Part shown: positions 1-11,917 of the stretch, piece by piece | Position numbering within the stretch: the stretch's first letter is position 1 | How the letters are laid out: the number at the start of each line of letters is the position of its first letter | Assembly: GCA_047495785.1 (NCBI GenBank) | Contig: JBLDXI010000020.1 | Span: 3,100,001-3,164,000, forward strand | DNA: 64,000 bases | Source: Lepidodermella squamata | Lineage: Eukaryota; Gastrotricha | Direction: 5' to 3' | The notes under the pieces: generated by a model | What the model was told of the DNA's origin: nothing | The model's database searches: none | The model's input: only the letters and a program-made list of their open reading frames with translations | Made by a program: the position numbers and the translations under genes

Positions 1-3000
1 TCTTTTAGCGATAAGAAAGGGGCAAACCATGGACGGCGAAAGAAGGAGTCTCCGAAGTCATGGTGAGTGTTTTATTCATATTTTGGCAATTATTGCTGCA
101 TTATTAGACGTTGTGGTGATACATATCATGATCTTGGGTCCTGAATTTCAAAATTTACTGGTTTTAATCAAAAATTGAAACAACAAAAAATTGAGGGCTC
201 CCATTCAAGTTATAATGACGTAAATCTTGAAATATTGAGTAATTTTCAAATCGTTTGATTCATACCTAGATAACCCTTGTTTATTTCGTGTTGACAGTGG
301 GTAGGGTGCTGGTCATCCACGGAGGTCAATCTCAGCTGCTGACCGAATACCAGACTTCGCATGAGCTGCTGATGTGCCGACCCGAAGGTGCCTTGCCGAT
401 CAATTGGCCCGCATTGCCCTTGTCGCTGAAAGCTGGTCATCACCTGCTACTTGCCCGCGTCAAGTTTGGCTCGAAATCCTACATCGTTTTTCGATGGTCG
501 CCTAGCTTCAGTGGCTGGTGGACAGTAGAGCCTAGCGGGCGAGTGGTTCGTGGTGTCAGTGATCAGCACATGCGCTCTGACGTCCAATTTGCGATTTACG
601 CTCTGCCTGGCAACCAGACGTTCTGCAATCAAGCCGTCCGTCAATCGCTCGGTGGTCAAAGCAAGGCTGCCTGCGAAATGCATTTCGACTCTGTCGAGTT
701 CAACTTCACTCTTATGAAAGTGCCGGTGAAACATAAGGTGAAGTGTTGCATGCGATCACCGGGAAGAGCCAATCAATGCGGCAAACCTGCTCAGTTGCGC
801 TGTCCTGCGGGCTTGCAGAATGGCAGCTTGTCGTGCAGTGTCGGCATCTGCACGCGGTGCTTCAAGAAGCTTCCAGCGGACGGTATCACCAAGCTCTCAG
901 CGCCTGACTTTCTGCCTGATGTGCCTGAAGATGCTGAATTGCAACTGTCAGCTAGCAGGGCATCGAACTTGGAAGCTCAAGCCGACGAGGTTCCGCCGCA
1001 GCCTGAGCAGCTTCATTTGGCTACTGATATTCAATTTCCTCGAGGCGATGCTGAGCCGCTGTATGATCCGACCAAGGGTATTCTCGCCAAGTATCTCTGG
1101 CAGCACTTGGGAATTCTGCAGCGAACCAGGCTCGCTTTCGATTCTGCCCAGAAGTCTTTTCTACTGCAGCAGATGGTTGCCTTCGGAGATGCCCCTGCTA
1201 CTTCCATCTTGTACCCGGAGGGTGCTCTGTTTCCGTCACTTTTCTATTGCCAACGTGATGGCAGTGTTGTTGGTGCTTTGCCTCACCATCACTACTCGTC
1301 CTACAACTCCGACTATACAGGTGGAATCGGCTCCCTGTCTGATCATGTCAAAGTCAGGTTGCGCAACTTCTTCTTGGCAACAAGCTGGTCGTTTGCGTCA
1401 ATCTACTTCTCCTTTGACATGAAGCTATCGGCGCAGCTGAACAAAAACAGCACTGCAATCTTCATGAAGCGTGGGACAGAAGGCCTGGCAGGTAAAGGCG
1501 CTGTTGGCTGGTCTCCTCCTGGCACGGCTCTCGAATACGAGGAGTTCGACAAGGAGTCGAGGCTGAAAGAGCTTGGCGCCCTAATCAAGCATGAAGAATG
1601 GAAGTGGTTCGGGACAATTACTTGTAATGATACAGGTTAGCACAAGTTTTGGTATTCAATCTCACTCAATTGTAGACTGAATAATTTCTCCAAGAATTGT
1701 TTGAAATTTGAAATTTTACCACCTCGACCTACACAATGCATTATTTTTCAATTCCAGGCACACCTGGTGTATGTGAAATCGTCAAAGCCCTTATGATAAA
1801 CGCTCAAAGGCACCATGGTCCACGCCCTGTTCTGTCGAAGGCCGACTATCAGCGAACTTTTCGTCAGCGTCTGCTCCTTGTTTCAAGGCTTGACGAGACC
1901 GAGTACAAGCGGCTGTACTACGCCCATTTCATCCTCATCAGCATGGCTTGGCAACGAGTGCAGGAGCATCTGATCGAGTTCCTGAAGCGCACGAATGTTG
2001 TTGGCACTGTCACCACTATTTTCGTCAGGAACGAATTTCAGAGCGAATCACTCGTTGGCAACAAAAGTCATCTGCATATGGGCATTTCAGTACGCGAAAG
2101 CCGGGCAGAACTGCTGGAGAAAGTTTGCTGTGATCCTCGTGAATTCTTCTCGGAGCGGTACGGCACGTCATTCGACGAGCTTCAGCGCTTGAGGTTGGTC
2201 GAGAGCCGAGATCACTTCGAGCTGCTCAAGGAGGTCCATTACCCCTTCCAACGTCACGAATGCGAGAAAGCGTTTTGGAAATGTCAAGTTCCACGCGGCG
2301 AAGGAGGGGAAATGGTTTGCCGAGTTCGCCAGCACGGCGTCTCCAGCAGCGGCTATTTCGAAGAATTCCGCAACGTGTACTCCGAGGATACCCTGAAAGA
2401 GCTGCAATCCCTAGACCTCGCCAGAGAAGTGCCCAATCCCACTGGCGACTTTGACTGGGAATTTCTGGCTGATCAGCTCAAGTCGGGCGTGTACCACTAC
2501 GCGATCAAGCATCTCGAGAAGGGCGTGAAGTTCATTCCGCAAATCCCGATCATCGCGGCAATGATGGGCGGCTCCACGAACTTTCAGATATGCGATTCTC
2601 ATTTCAGCGTATCTTACCTGACGAGCTACGTTGCCAGCTCCGACGCTCGCCCTGAAGCTTACGCTGCAACGACAGATGTTCCGGGCCAAGTCGTTGCTTT
2701 GTTCCCTGCTGGTTTTGAGCGAGGTCAAAAGCTTGCTAGTGTTCGGTGAGTAATATCTTTGCACTTCAATTGACTTGAAAAACTTTGATGTTTTTAGGAA
2801 AGTGATGGAAGCGAAGCTGAAGCATTTCCGTCGAGAAAGCATGCAGAGCTTTATCTTCATCGCCTTGACAGAAGTTGCTTGGTTCGCGTTGGGGTTTCCC
2901 TACACCATCACGAATGTCGGTTTCGTACACATCAACACACACCCACCAGCTTCGCGGCTAATGTTGTGGCGACCGAAAGAAGCAGTGAAAAAGCGACTAC

Positions 3001-6000
3001 CGGGTATGCTCTTGAGAATAGTTATTGTGATTATTTTCAAATAATATTCCAAAAACAGGTACAGATGTAGTTGCTGTCGACCCAAACTACAATCGCCGGG
3101 GCCTGCCTCAGTGGCGCTTGTTCACGGAAGCATGCATTCGTCTGATCATGAAAATGAGAGGCACGAATCTGCTAGCTGGCCCTGTCGAGAAGTTCGAGAT
3201 TCGACCTCCCGAGGCTCGTATCTTTGCGTCACCTGCTATCTATCACGCGGTGTTCGTCATCGACCGGAAAAACCGACGACCATACAACCCGATGGTCGAT
3301 CCTTACATCCGTTTTTTCGACGGCTTCAAGCGGGAGGTCCGAATCAACGATTGCAGTTTGCGCATCGCGCTCGACTATCTGGCTCAGCAGGACCAATCCA
3401 ATGCAGCCGTTCAAGCACTCACGGAAATTTTCGAACTCTTGGTCGAAGGCGATCCTGTCTATGTTGACCGGTAACGATCTTTACGTTTTTATAATTTTCG
3501 GAATATTTCAAATGTACGCTGAACTAGGTACTTGCACGTCACAAATAAGGCGGCGATAATTCCAGTCCTATCCACCATCTCTCCGCTCAACCGCTTCAAC
3601 TTCTTGTATCACGTCGTCATGACGTTTGGTCGAATCGAAGATGAGGCTACTACCTTTCCGGCTGGGCATCTCCGGGCGGCATTTGTTCGATCGGGGCTCA
3701 TTCGGGTCAATCCTGAAGGCGAGCCGACCAACCTTCCTGCCGACGTGAGGTCTCTGAAGCGTCGCGTCATTCTCGAAATCTTCGCTTTCCTGCCAATCGG
3801 TGTCAAGAGATTCGATTTTTACGTCGCCACTCTGAAATCCATGTTCGAGCAGTTTTTCTTTGGCGATGGAGGCACCGACAATCTCTCGGCACTGACTGAC
3901 TGGGATGCGATTGAACGGGAAGTTGACGAGGATATTGTCCGAGCGGAAGGAGAAATGAAGCGGTCTGTGGTTGAGGTGACGCATTCGCAGCTTGTCGGGA
4001 AATTGCCGCTACCACCGCTGTCGGATTTCACTGACGCTACATCGTGTCAACCTTTGGAATGGATTCCGAGTCTTCAACGACAACCAGGTCAGTCGGACCA
4101 GTCTTTCCAGGAGCAGCAGGCGGCTCTGGCTTTCGGTATGAAGACACTCGAACGCTTCCGAAGCAGAGCTAGCTTCAAGCACATCGCACTGGTTGGTCCT
4201 CCTGGGGCTGGAAAGACAACGCTGGCGCAGATCCTTGCCATGGTTGCCGTTTCTAAGGGACTACGAGTTGTCATTACTGCTTTGACCTCGGAGCGAGCAC
4301 GAGTTCTTGGCGGTCGGCACATCCACCTGCTTTTTCCTTTGCCGGTTAAGCAAATACCGTACAAAAATGTAATGGCGTATGCTGACGGCTGCCTCAAGAA
4401 TCTGTGTTTCAAGACTACGCCGTCTGTTGTCCTATATCGGGCTGACGTCTTCATCATCGAAGAAATTGGGCTGGTCTCTGCTGAAACCCTGGAAATCTTG
4501 GACACAGTTATGAGGAGTCTTACAGGTAAGCAAACCAGCATTCAATTATTACTGGTATTTATAGTTTTCATTAGGAGTCGATGCGAAAATGGGTGGCAAA
4601 TTGATCATTGCTACCGGGGACTTTGCTCAGCTCGAGACGATCAATGGTGAGAGTTGATTTATTGCAATACTAACATGTATATTGTATTTGTTTTTTTTAA
4701 TTATCCCAGGTCGATCCTTTTGGGAATCAACACAATTGTACCTCAGCTACGACGTCGCATTGTTGAAACATTTCGTTCGGGCTGCCACTGACCCGCTACT
4801 CCAGCGGGTGCTGTTGATTTTGCGGCAAGGCGTTCTTGACGAGATTGACCGGGACTTCATCCTCAAAGCTGTGACTAGAACGTGCAACTTTTACGACACT
4901 TGGGACAACGTTCCGTTCCTTGTCCAGCGGATCGTCCCAACAAGAGAAGCTGAACAAGAGGTTAGTTGGAAACGGAAAATTTTGGTGATCACTCTTGCCT
5001 TTCATTAATTGATCAGGTCATTCGGAAGTTCCTGCAAGACGCTAGTCTCAGTGGCAAGACTTTGAAAACAGCTCTATGCATCGACGAAGTAAACACGCGT
5101 GGTGCCTGGGAACCTCTTCACCGTCCCGAATGGAAAAAAGCTATCAACAAACAGTCACTCAAGCCCGAGAACTTAACGCTCTTTGTTGGTGCTGTGGTTG
5201 CTATGACCTACAATCACGTAGCGTCGAACCCGCAACACTCCTTCTCCCAAGGGCAGCTAGCTCTGGTGACGCAGTTGCCGGAAGACATGGCCGCACCGGA
5301 TGCCAAAATTTCTGTCCGCTTGGTTCCTCCAGGGCTGCGTGACATTGCACCAGATGAGGCTTGGCCAGAAATAAGTGTGGGCCGGCATCGGGACGATAAC
5401 ATTGTTGTTGGCGACAACAAAACGCACCTGCGTCGTGTTCAGTTTCCGCTGCGGCATTACATTGCCTCGACTATTCATCGTGAGTGCTAACCTTGTTTTT
5501 ATATTCAAGTATATAAAAATGTTAATTGTTTTCAGGAATCATGGGTTCTACCTGCGAGAACGGCGTTGCAGCCAAGATTGCTTCCAACGAGAAGGTACGT
5601 ATTGCGAACAATAACTGTGGATATTGATATGTTCAATGTACTGTAATGAAGGGCTACGTGCTATGGGAACGGGCGCAGCTTGCTGTCATTCTCTCGCGGT
5701 GCCGTTCACTTGACCGTGTGTCATTTGTTGGCGAACGCGCAGACATCACTGTGGCCATCGAAAGGCTGTTGATGGCAGTCGATGAGCCATACGAGGCTAT
5801 CGTCGCATCGCTGCAAACGCTGGACGTGCTGCCTACCTCAACAGTCGCCAGTAACTGGTCAGCCGGACGACAGCAGCAGGTCAGCGACCCCGACGAACTG
5901 CCCGACATCACGTTCCGCGTTTTACGAACAACTTCCGGGTTAGTCCACTTACTTATTTGGCTCTTTGTATAGTCAACTCACTAATTGCGTATGTCCCATT

Positions 6001-7007
6001 ATATATCGAGTCTTGACAGTTCATATTTCTATAACCATTTTATTATATTTCAAAATAGAATAAGTCGAACGTTTTCAAGAAAATTTTTCTTATAGATCAT
6101 TCACGATCGAGCAGCTTGGCGATGCTCAAACTTCCATCCCATTGTAAGTATGGCATTGTTCATCTGCTTTATATACTATTCAAAACTTCTTCATAGCCCT
6201 GCAACCGTTGACCAGGCAAGCTCCTCCGATGCGCCTGTTGTCCCACGGTTAGTATAACCTATCAATTCCATTTCATTGCTTCAAATTCTGCTCAATTTAT
6301 CAGAGTGCCGACATTGTTGGACTTCTACCGCGTCGTCGGTCCTGATTTGTCGGAACGCGAGCCCAATGGCGTCGTTTATCAATTGGTGGAGGTGGCTCAG
6401 CCGTGGGCCAGCTACTTTGGCGAAACCGAGCAAGCGCCTCTACAGCGACTTTATGACCACAATCACAGTAAATACAAGAGAGACTAAAAAAATCGAACTG
6501 CTAACATTTGATTTCAGATGCAGGGGCCGCGATGACTCGCGGCAAGCAATGGCATTTGTACGCCGTCGCTCGTGGCTTGCCTGATGACGAAACCAGGTTG
6601 AACCTGGAGAAAAGGTGCCAGGACCTTATTACAGCGCAACCTGAGCTTTTGCCGTGGCAAGTTAGGACCAAATTTGAGTCCTACGTGGACGACATCAACG
6701 CTCGCCTGCATGGGTCCACTGCTGTAATTCGTTACGGCGAGTTGGACGAGGCTAAGGTTCACCGCCTGCGTATGATCTCCTTGTGAGTCAGCTGATGGAT
6801 GTCATTCTTTTTACTCAATCCTTTCACTTTTCAGCACGTCGACAATTAGAGTAGCACCGGCGCCACCGTCAGCGCAAGAAGAAGCAGGTGAACTAATCGA
6901 CCAAGATCCGCCCCCAAAGCGGTAAATAGATTTAAGTTCACATTTGCTTGTAGCTTTTTACTATTATTTTCAGAATTCATCTCGCAAATAATTGTTCGCC
7001 GTCTTGA
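1..7007 (+). CDS. Helitron-like Rep-helicase, copy A (5' part outside window)
   Basis: This is the 3' portion (end of exon 9 to exon 25) of the gene found complete at 11918-22006, shifted by 14999 bp. Exons read 1-62, 298-1635, 1758-2745, 2798-3003, 3059-3470, 3528-4525, 4575-4646, 4710-4960, 5017-5479, 5536-5594, 5652-5938, 6096-6143, 6197-6247, 6304-6467, 6518-6782, 6835-6921 and 6974-7007 (TGA). It contains the Rep HUH motif, the YxxxY tyrosine pair, the Walker A motif GPPGAGKT and the helicase motif LSRCRSLDRV. No frameshift or stop interrupts it. I saw no difference from copy B until about 6627; after that scattered substitutions appear. The acceptor of the 5652 exon (gtaatgaag) lacks a pyrimidine tract and is the weakest junction. 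The encoded protein would nick and unwind element DNA for rolling-circle transposition. Confidence 0.8.
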
Positions 7008-7479
7008 TGTTTCTGCCGATCTTCCGATAAATGAAATGTTCCAATTCAATGTTTTTCCTAGTAGTAGCCAATAAACGTATCGCACTTTTTCTAATAGTGT
7101 TTATTGAATCAGAGTTATCAGATCGACTTGACTTAATATGAATCAAATCGCCACGAAACCGTAATTTTTCTGATCCTTGTGCTTCGTCCATTATATAATT
7201 TTTCTAAAAGATTACCTAACCTCATTGCCATGCTCTTGGCTCTGTGGCAACCGAACCATATTCATCTCACAAGTTGGCACTATAGTTGCTTCCGGAACCC
7301 ACCATAAAGATGACAGATCTTAGTTTCAAGTTTTTCCATTGCATCACCATTGCTAAATCAAAATCCATCAAATAAAAATGCTTCCCTGCGTAAATCTATA
7401 ATTTCAAATCTTAATCACGGAAAATAGGGTTTATATCAAATCAAATCAAACCCAAAGCACTGATGAGAATATCAAATTT
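7008..7479 (+). other. 3' flank of Rep-helicase copy A
   Basis: Noncoding AT-rich tail between the stop codon and the next R repeat. It holds an AATAAA signal at 7070-7075, about 65 bp after the stop. The same tail follows copy B at 22007-22480 with about a dozen substitutions. I see no gene here and no clear CTRR-type Helitron end. Confidence 0.6.
7070..7075 (+). terminator. Polyadenylation signal AATAAA, copy A
   Basis: Canonical AATAAA shortly after the Rep-helicase stop codon; conserved in copy B at 22069-22074. Confidence 0.55.
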
Positions 7480-8105
7480 CAAATGTCATTAACACTGGGG
7501 TGAGGGGGAGCCACCGTCCCCTCCAACGACGTGGAGGGGATCTCCAAGGGGTGGTTCGAGTCCTTACCCATTACCCAGGAGAGTGGAGAAAAAGAAAGAA
7601 AAGGCTAGCGCAGCGTAAGCCTTGTCGAACTCTCCTGGATGGGGGCGCGACTCTGGGAGTTCCGAAGGAACGCCAGTTCCTTTACACGTGTTTTACACAT
7701 ACGCCGTAGATTACCACGAACGAAGTGAGATTTCATCCCAACAGGGGGGCCCGAGAACGCGTTGGTTAACAGGACATTCTCCGATGAAGCCGCCCGATTT
7801 ATGGTAGTATCCTGGACCCCTCAGGACCTCCCAGAAACTTTTTCAGCTCTAACGGACCTTCCGTTGATTTTCTAGAAATTAGGACGGTTTTTTCCTATTT
7901 TACCGTATTTTTTGGTCACGTGACCCGGAATGGGTAGTATATGAGGGGACAGTAGGAGGATATGATAAGGACACCAAAAAACTAACCACGCTAACCAGAG
8001 TATCCAAGCCAGCTGACAGGCTGGCCCCTCGCCCCTGGGGGAGAGGGGCCTACAATAAATCAACAATGCTAGCTGGCGACCAAAGAGCAAACGACGAAAA
8101 GGCAA
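7480..8105 (+). repeat. GC-rich structured repeat R, copy R1
   Basis: About 620 bp, present five times (7480, 22481, 24945, 30607, 59341) plus a fragment near 28966. The left half can fold into several hairpins: CCCCTCCA/TGGAGGGG with a 6-nt loop, AGGAGAGT/ACTCTCCT enclosing AAGGCT/AGCCTT. The right half ends in a strong hairpin of GGCCCCTC and GAGGGGCC around a nested CCCC-T-GGGG. Between the halves (after gaagtgagat, before gttggttaa) lies a block of about 30 bp that differs strongly among copies. A minus-strand frame of about 77 codons persists in the right half of several copies, but no start context or family supports a protein. Its role is unknown: an element terminus, an independent repeat or a structured RNA. 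Confidence 0.75.
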
Positions 8106-9269
8106 TATACGTAAAAGTCAAGGTCAATTGAACAATTCTGCGGCGAATAAATTGTGCATTTTCCATATACAACAATAGGTTTACATGTAATCGACAACGG
8201 AGAATCCGAATATGACGTTCATTTTGTTATGAAGCAATTATAACCCAATGATAGCCCCTCCAACTAATTTTTCTGTTCACTGCTATGGAGTTGGCATGGT
8301 TATATTTTTTATTAAATAACATAATGCAGTTCAAGTTTCAGGGCTCGAAGTTTTAAAGCACATTTTTAAGTGAGCGGTTCAATAACGCACTGTCTTATTT
8401 CCATATTCATATGCATGCGCAGAAACAAAAAAAAATAATAATAACAATAAAAAATTAAAAGAAAATGTGTCGCGGCCGGGACTCGAACCCTCCATTAACT
8501 GCATTTCACAACGTTACACTGAAACCACTCGGCCACAACACATCTGACATATCCATCGCAAATTAAATTTCAATTAAATATTCAACGAAATTATCAAAAC
8601 AGTTTCCAGCGCCTTCCGGGAATCGGACGCGTCTCTATATAATTTATTCACTATATAATTCGCTACGCAGTGGTTCGGAAGGCAGTGGTTCGATTGCTGC
8701 TCACATCACATTTTTCCTTCTCATTTTTTCTTCTTAAAATCAGATTTATTTCTGTTTAATTTTTTTGCAGAGTGAGCAATAAAAAATAAACGTTTACCAT
8801 TCACGTGAATCTTCATGAGTACAAAGTGCATGCCTGTCATATGGCCGACACGCGATTCAGCATCAGCTGTTTCACGGCGCAGCGGCGGCAACAGCAAGCA
8901 GACGGTTCGATCCGGTATTCAACCATCATTCACAACGATTTATTTCTCTTCAAAACAACCTCTATTTCCCTAATCATTAGAATTACTTATGCTGCCAGCT
9001 CCTATCAATCTATCTTCCGCTCGAATCGATAACATTGTGACAATGTTGCTCTCTCAGGTTTGCTAGTATATTATTCCCAGTTCATATCACCATTCCCACT
9101 ATAATTACAGCTACTGGATGAAATGGCGATTTCAACACTGTTGTCCACTTTGGTTTTCCATGGTCACTACTCCCTACCAGAAAGCGGTGAGTACATTATT
9201 TTCCTCATTCATTTTTTTTACTATTGTAAAATTTATTGATTTTTTCATTCATTAACACGTTTTTTTTGC
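8106..9269. other. Upstream noncoding region of Helitron-like copy B, tRNA-like relics
   Basis: No protein gene is supported. It contains one tRNA-like sequence (8466-8542, minus) and two further B-box-like stretches on the plus strand near 8689 (ggttcgattgctgc) and 8904 (ggttcgatccgg). A short motif around 8190 (cgacaacggagaatccgaatatgac) belongs to a family reiterated in the 23-32 kb region. The whole stretch is repeated at 59967-61129 with almost no change. Confidence 0.5.
8466..8542 (-). pseudogene. tRNA-like relic (Ser/Leu-type boxes)
   Basis: On the minus strand the sequence has a good A box (TGGCCGAGTGG) and a good B box (GGTTCGAGTCC). The outer ends TGTGTTG and CGACACA can pair at 6 of 7 positions. 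The anticodon stem and the T stem do not pair well and about 3-4 extra bases sit between the T arm and the acceptor strand, so I read it as a degenerate tRNA-derived sequence and not a functional tRNA. The type II A box resembles tRNA-Ser/Leu. It recurs at 60326-60402. Confidence 0.4.
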
Positions 9270-11217
9270 TCCCCAATATTTTCTTTCGTCGTTATGCTCC
9301 CGTATTCGACGTTTTCGCCATCAGCAACGTCGATTCCACTAATTCATGTCATTTAATTTTACCCTGATTTACTTTTTTCAAGAATTTTTTCAAACTTTGA
9401 AATTCCAAACCAAGGTCGTAGGTTGGTGCCCGACCTCTCATTTTTTCGCCCTCAAATATTTTCTTTCATCGATATGCTCCCGTTCTCGACGTTTTCGCCA
9501 TCAGCAACGTCGATTCCACTAATTCATGTCAATTAATTTTACCCTGATTTACTTTTTTCAAGAATTTTTTCAAACTTTGAAATTCCAAACCAAGGTCGTA
9601 GGTTGGTGCCCGACCTCTCATTTTTTCGCCCTCAAATATTTTCTTTCATCGATATGCTCCCGTTCTCGACGTTTTCGCCATCAGCAACGTCGATTCCACT
9701 AATTCATGTCAATTAATTTTACCCTGATTTACTTTTTTCAAGAATTTTTTCAAACTTTGAAATTCCAAACCAAGGTCGTAGGTTGGTGCCCGACCTCTCA
9801 TTTTTTCGCCCTCAAATATTTTCTTTCATCGATATGCTCCCGTTCTCGACGTTTTCGCCATCAGCAACGTCGATTCCACTAATTCATGTCAATTAATTTT
9901 ACCCTGATTTACTTTTTTCAAGAATTTTTTCAAACTTTGAAATTCCAAACCAAGGTCGTAGGTTGGTGCCCGACCTCTCATTTTTTCGCCCTCAAATATT
10001 TTCTTTCATCGATATGCTCCCGTTCTCGACGTTTTCGCCATCAGCAACGTCGATTCCACTAATTCATGTCAATTAATTTTACCCTGATTTACTTTTTTCA
10101 AGAATTTTTTCTAACTTTGAAATTCCAAACCAAGGTCGTAGGTTGGTGCCCGACCTCTCATTTTTTCGCCCTCAAATATTTTCTTTCATCGATATGCTCC
10201 CGTTCTCGACGTTTTCGCCATCAGCAACGTCGATTCCACTAATTCATGTCAATTAATTTTACCCTGATTTACTTTTTTCAAGAATTTTTTCAAACTTTGA
10301 AATTCCAAACCAAGGTCGTAGGTTGGTGCCCGACCTCTCATTTTTTCGCCCTCAAATATTTTCTTTCATCGATATGCTCCCGTTCTCGACGTTTTCGCCA
10401 TCAGCAACGTCGATTCCACTAATTCATGTCAATTAATTTTACCCTGATTAACTTTTTTCAAGAATTTTTTCAAACTTTGAAATCCCAAACCAAGGTCGTA
10501 GGTTGGTGCCCGACCTCTCATTTTTTCGCCCTCAAATATTTTCTTTCATCGATATGCTCCCGTTCTCGACGTTTTCGCCATCAGCAACGTCGATTCCACT
10601 AATTCATGTCAATTAATTTTACCCTGATTTACTTTTTTCAAGAATTTTTTCAAACTTTGAAATTCCAAACCAAGGTCGTAGGTTGGTGCCCGACCTCTCA
10701 TTTTTTCGCCCTCAAATATTTTCTTTCATCGATATGCTCCCGTTCTCGACGTTTTCGCCATCAGCAACGTCGATTCCACTAATTCATGTAAATTAATTCT
10801 ACCCTGATTTACTTTTTTCAAGAATTTTTTCAAACTTTGAAATCCCAAACCAAGGTCGTAGGTTGGTGCCCGACCTCTCATTTTTTCGCCCTCAAATATT
10901 TTCTTTCATCGATATGCTCCCGTTCTCGACGTTTTCGCCATCAGCAACGTCGATTCCACTAATTCATGTCAATTAATTTTACCCTGATTTACTTTTTTCA
11001 AGAATTTTTTCAAACTTTGAAATCCCAAACCAAGGTCGTAGGTTGGTGCCCGACCTCTCATTTTTTCGCCCTCAAATATTTTCTTTCATCGATATGCTCC
11101 CGTTCTCGAAGTTTTCGCCATCAGCAACGTCGATTCCACTAATTCATGTCAATTAATTTTACCCTGATTTACTTTTTTCAAGAATTTTTTCAAACTTTGA
11201 AATTCCAAACGAAGGTC
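9270..11217 (+). repeat. 180-bp tandem satellite array, 11 units
   Basis: Eleven head-to-tail units with an exact 180-bp period. The first unit is divergent (atattttctttcgtcgttatgctcc); the others are almost identical, with single changes such as ctaacttt at 10110 and cgaag at 11108. The last unit breaks off into unrelated T-rich sequence. The unit is related to the looser satellite family of 24-34 kb: both share ctttcatc, a cgttctcg-cgtt block, catcagcaacgtcgattc, aattcatgtca, taccctg and aaggtcgt in the same order. Apparent reading frames in it are by-products of the periodicity. Confidence 0.95.
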
Positions 11218-11525
11218 ATTTTTTTGAATTTTAGAATTTCGGAAATTTATATTAGCATTTCATTTTTTTTTATTTTTTCTCTTTTTTACCAGTTTGCGAA
11301 TCGAATGACCGATGTTGCACATGCTGTAATCAAATGGCTGAAAACGATTTCAAGACGAAGTGATTTGTGATTTTTCAAACGTGCTACTTCATTTGAACGT
11401 TGTTTACCAGCTTTGCTGTATGATGCTTTTTAAATTATATTGTTCCAAACCCCATTTTCGCTGACCCAGGCAGTAATAGGGTAGAGATGCCGTCTCAATG
11501 CCCGGCTATGCAGTTAAATAGCCAA
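11218..11525. other. Spacer between 180-bp array and hairpin cluster
   Basis: AT-rich start, then sequence leading into a GC-richer structured block. A short open frame overlaps the array end and has no recognisable features. No gene is supported. Confidence 0.4.
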
Positions 11526-11631
11526 CCGACGTTGGAATAGTCGGTATAAACTTCCACCGTCCCGGCTCAGACGGCGAAAACGACCACGTCTTGGTGAGAC
11601 GGTAAAAAAAACTCCGACAAGGCAAGGTCGG
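11526..11631 (+). promoter_or_regulatory. Four tandem small hairpins upstream of Rep-helicase
   Basis: Four stem-loops follow each other: 11526-11544 (CCGAC/GTCGG), 11557-11574 (CCGTC/GACGG), 11587-11601 (CGTCT/AGACG) and 11614-11631 (CCGAC/GTCGG). Each is followed by an A-rich linker, twice of the form ggtaaaaaa. They lie about 290 bp before the ATG of the Rep-helicase gene and are conserved in the third copy at 63566-63671. HUH Rep proteins commonly bind iterated sequences or hairpins, so an origin or regulatory role is possible; this is inference. A structured 5' UTR is the alternative. Confidence 0.5.
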
Positions 11632-11917
11632 TAAAAAACTTCCAAAATGTCCGCAGGGCTGAGCGACCAGCGCCCTCACTGTGATTCGTCACAAATACTA
11701 AGCTGGAAGGGAACCTATGACGATCTGTCAGGCATCTTCGGATCCGAGGTTTCTCCCCGATATTTCAATTATTGATGTGCATTGGTAATTTCAATAAAAT
11801 ATGTTTTTCATTTCAATATATTTTTTTTAATTGATGTTCTTCATTCCATTCGCATATGGTGTTATTTTTTATTTATCTAGTTTTATGATGACAATTTTGT
11901 GATTATGAACTGGAATC
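11632..11917. other. Proximal upstream region of Rep-helicase copy B
   Basis: Contains a further weak hairpin (gggctgagcgaccagcgccc) and a palindromic cttcggatccgagg element, then an AT-rich stretch. No clear TATA box placement can be fixed. It may hold the promoter or 5' UTR of the gene starting at 11918. Confidence 0.3.

Noticed and set aside
447-734. Antisense and alternative-frame ORFs over the Rep-helicase exons
   Set aside because: They are shadows of GC-rich coding exons without splice sites or motifs of their own.
8015-8075. Hairpin in R followed by CTAG as a Helitron 3' end
   Set aside because: The hairpin is convincing, but CTAG occurs only in R1 and R5 and lies too far from it; other R copies read CAAG at that place.
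7872-8105. 77-codon minus-strand frame in the right half of R, repeated in other R copies
   Set aside because: It persists because R copies are similar. It is Pro/Trp/Leu-rich without family features, and one copy (R3) has it shortened. Conservation at the DNA level explains it.
9270-11217. CRISPR-like regular repeats
   Set aside because: The whole 180-bp unit is repeated with no unique spacers, and the context is eukaryotic.
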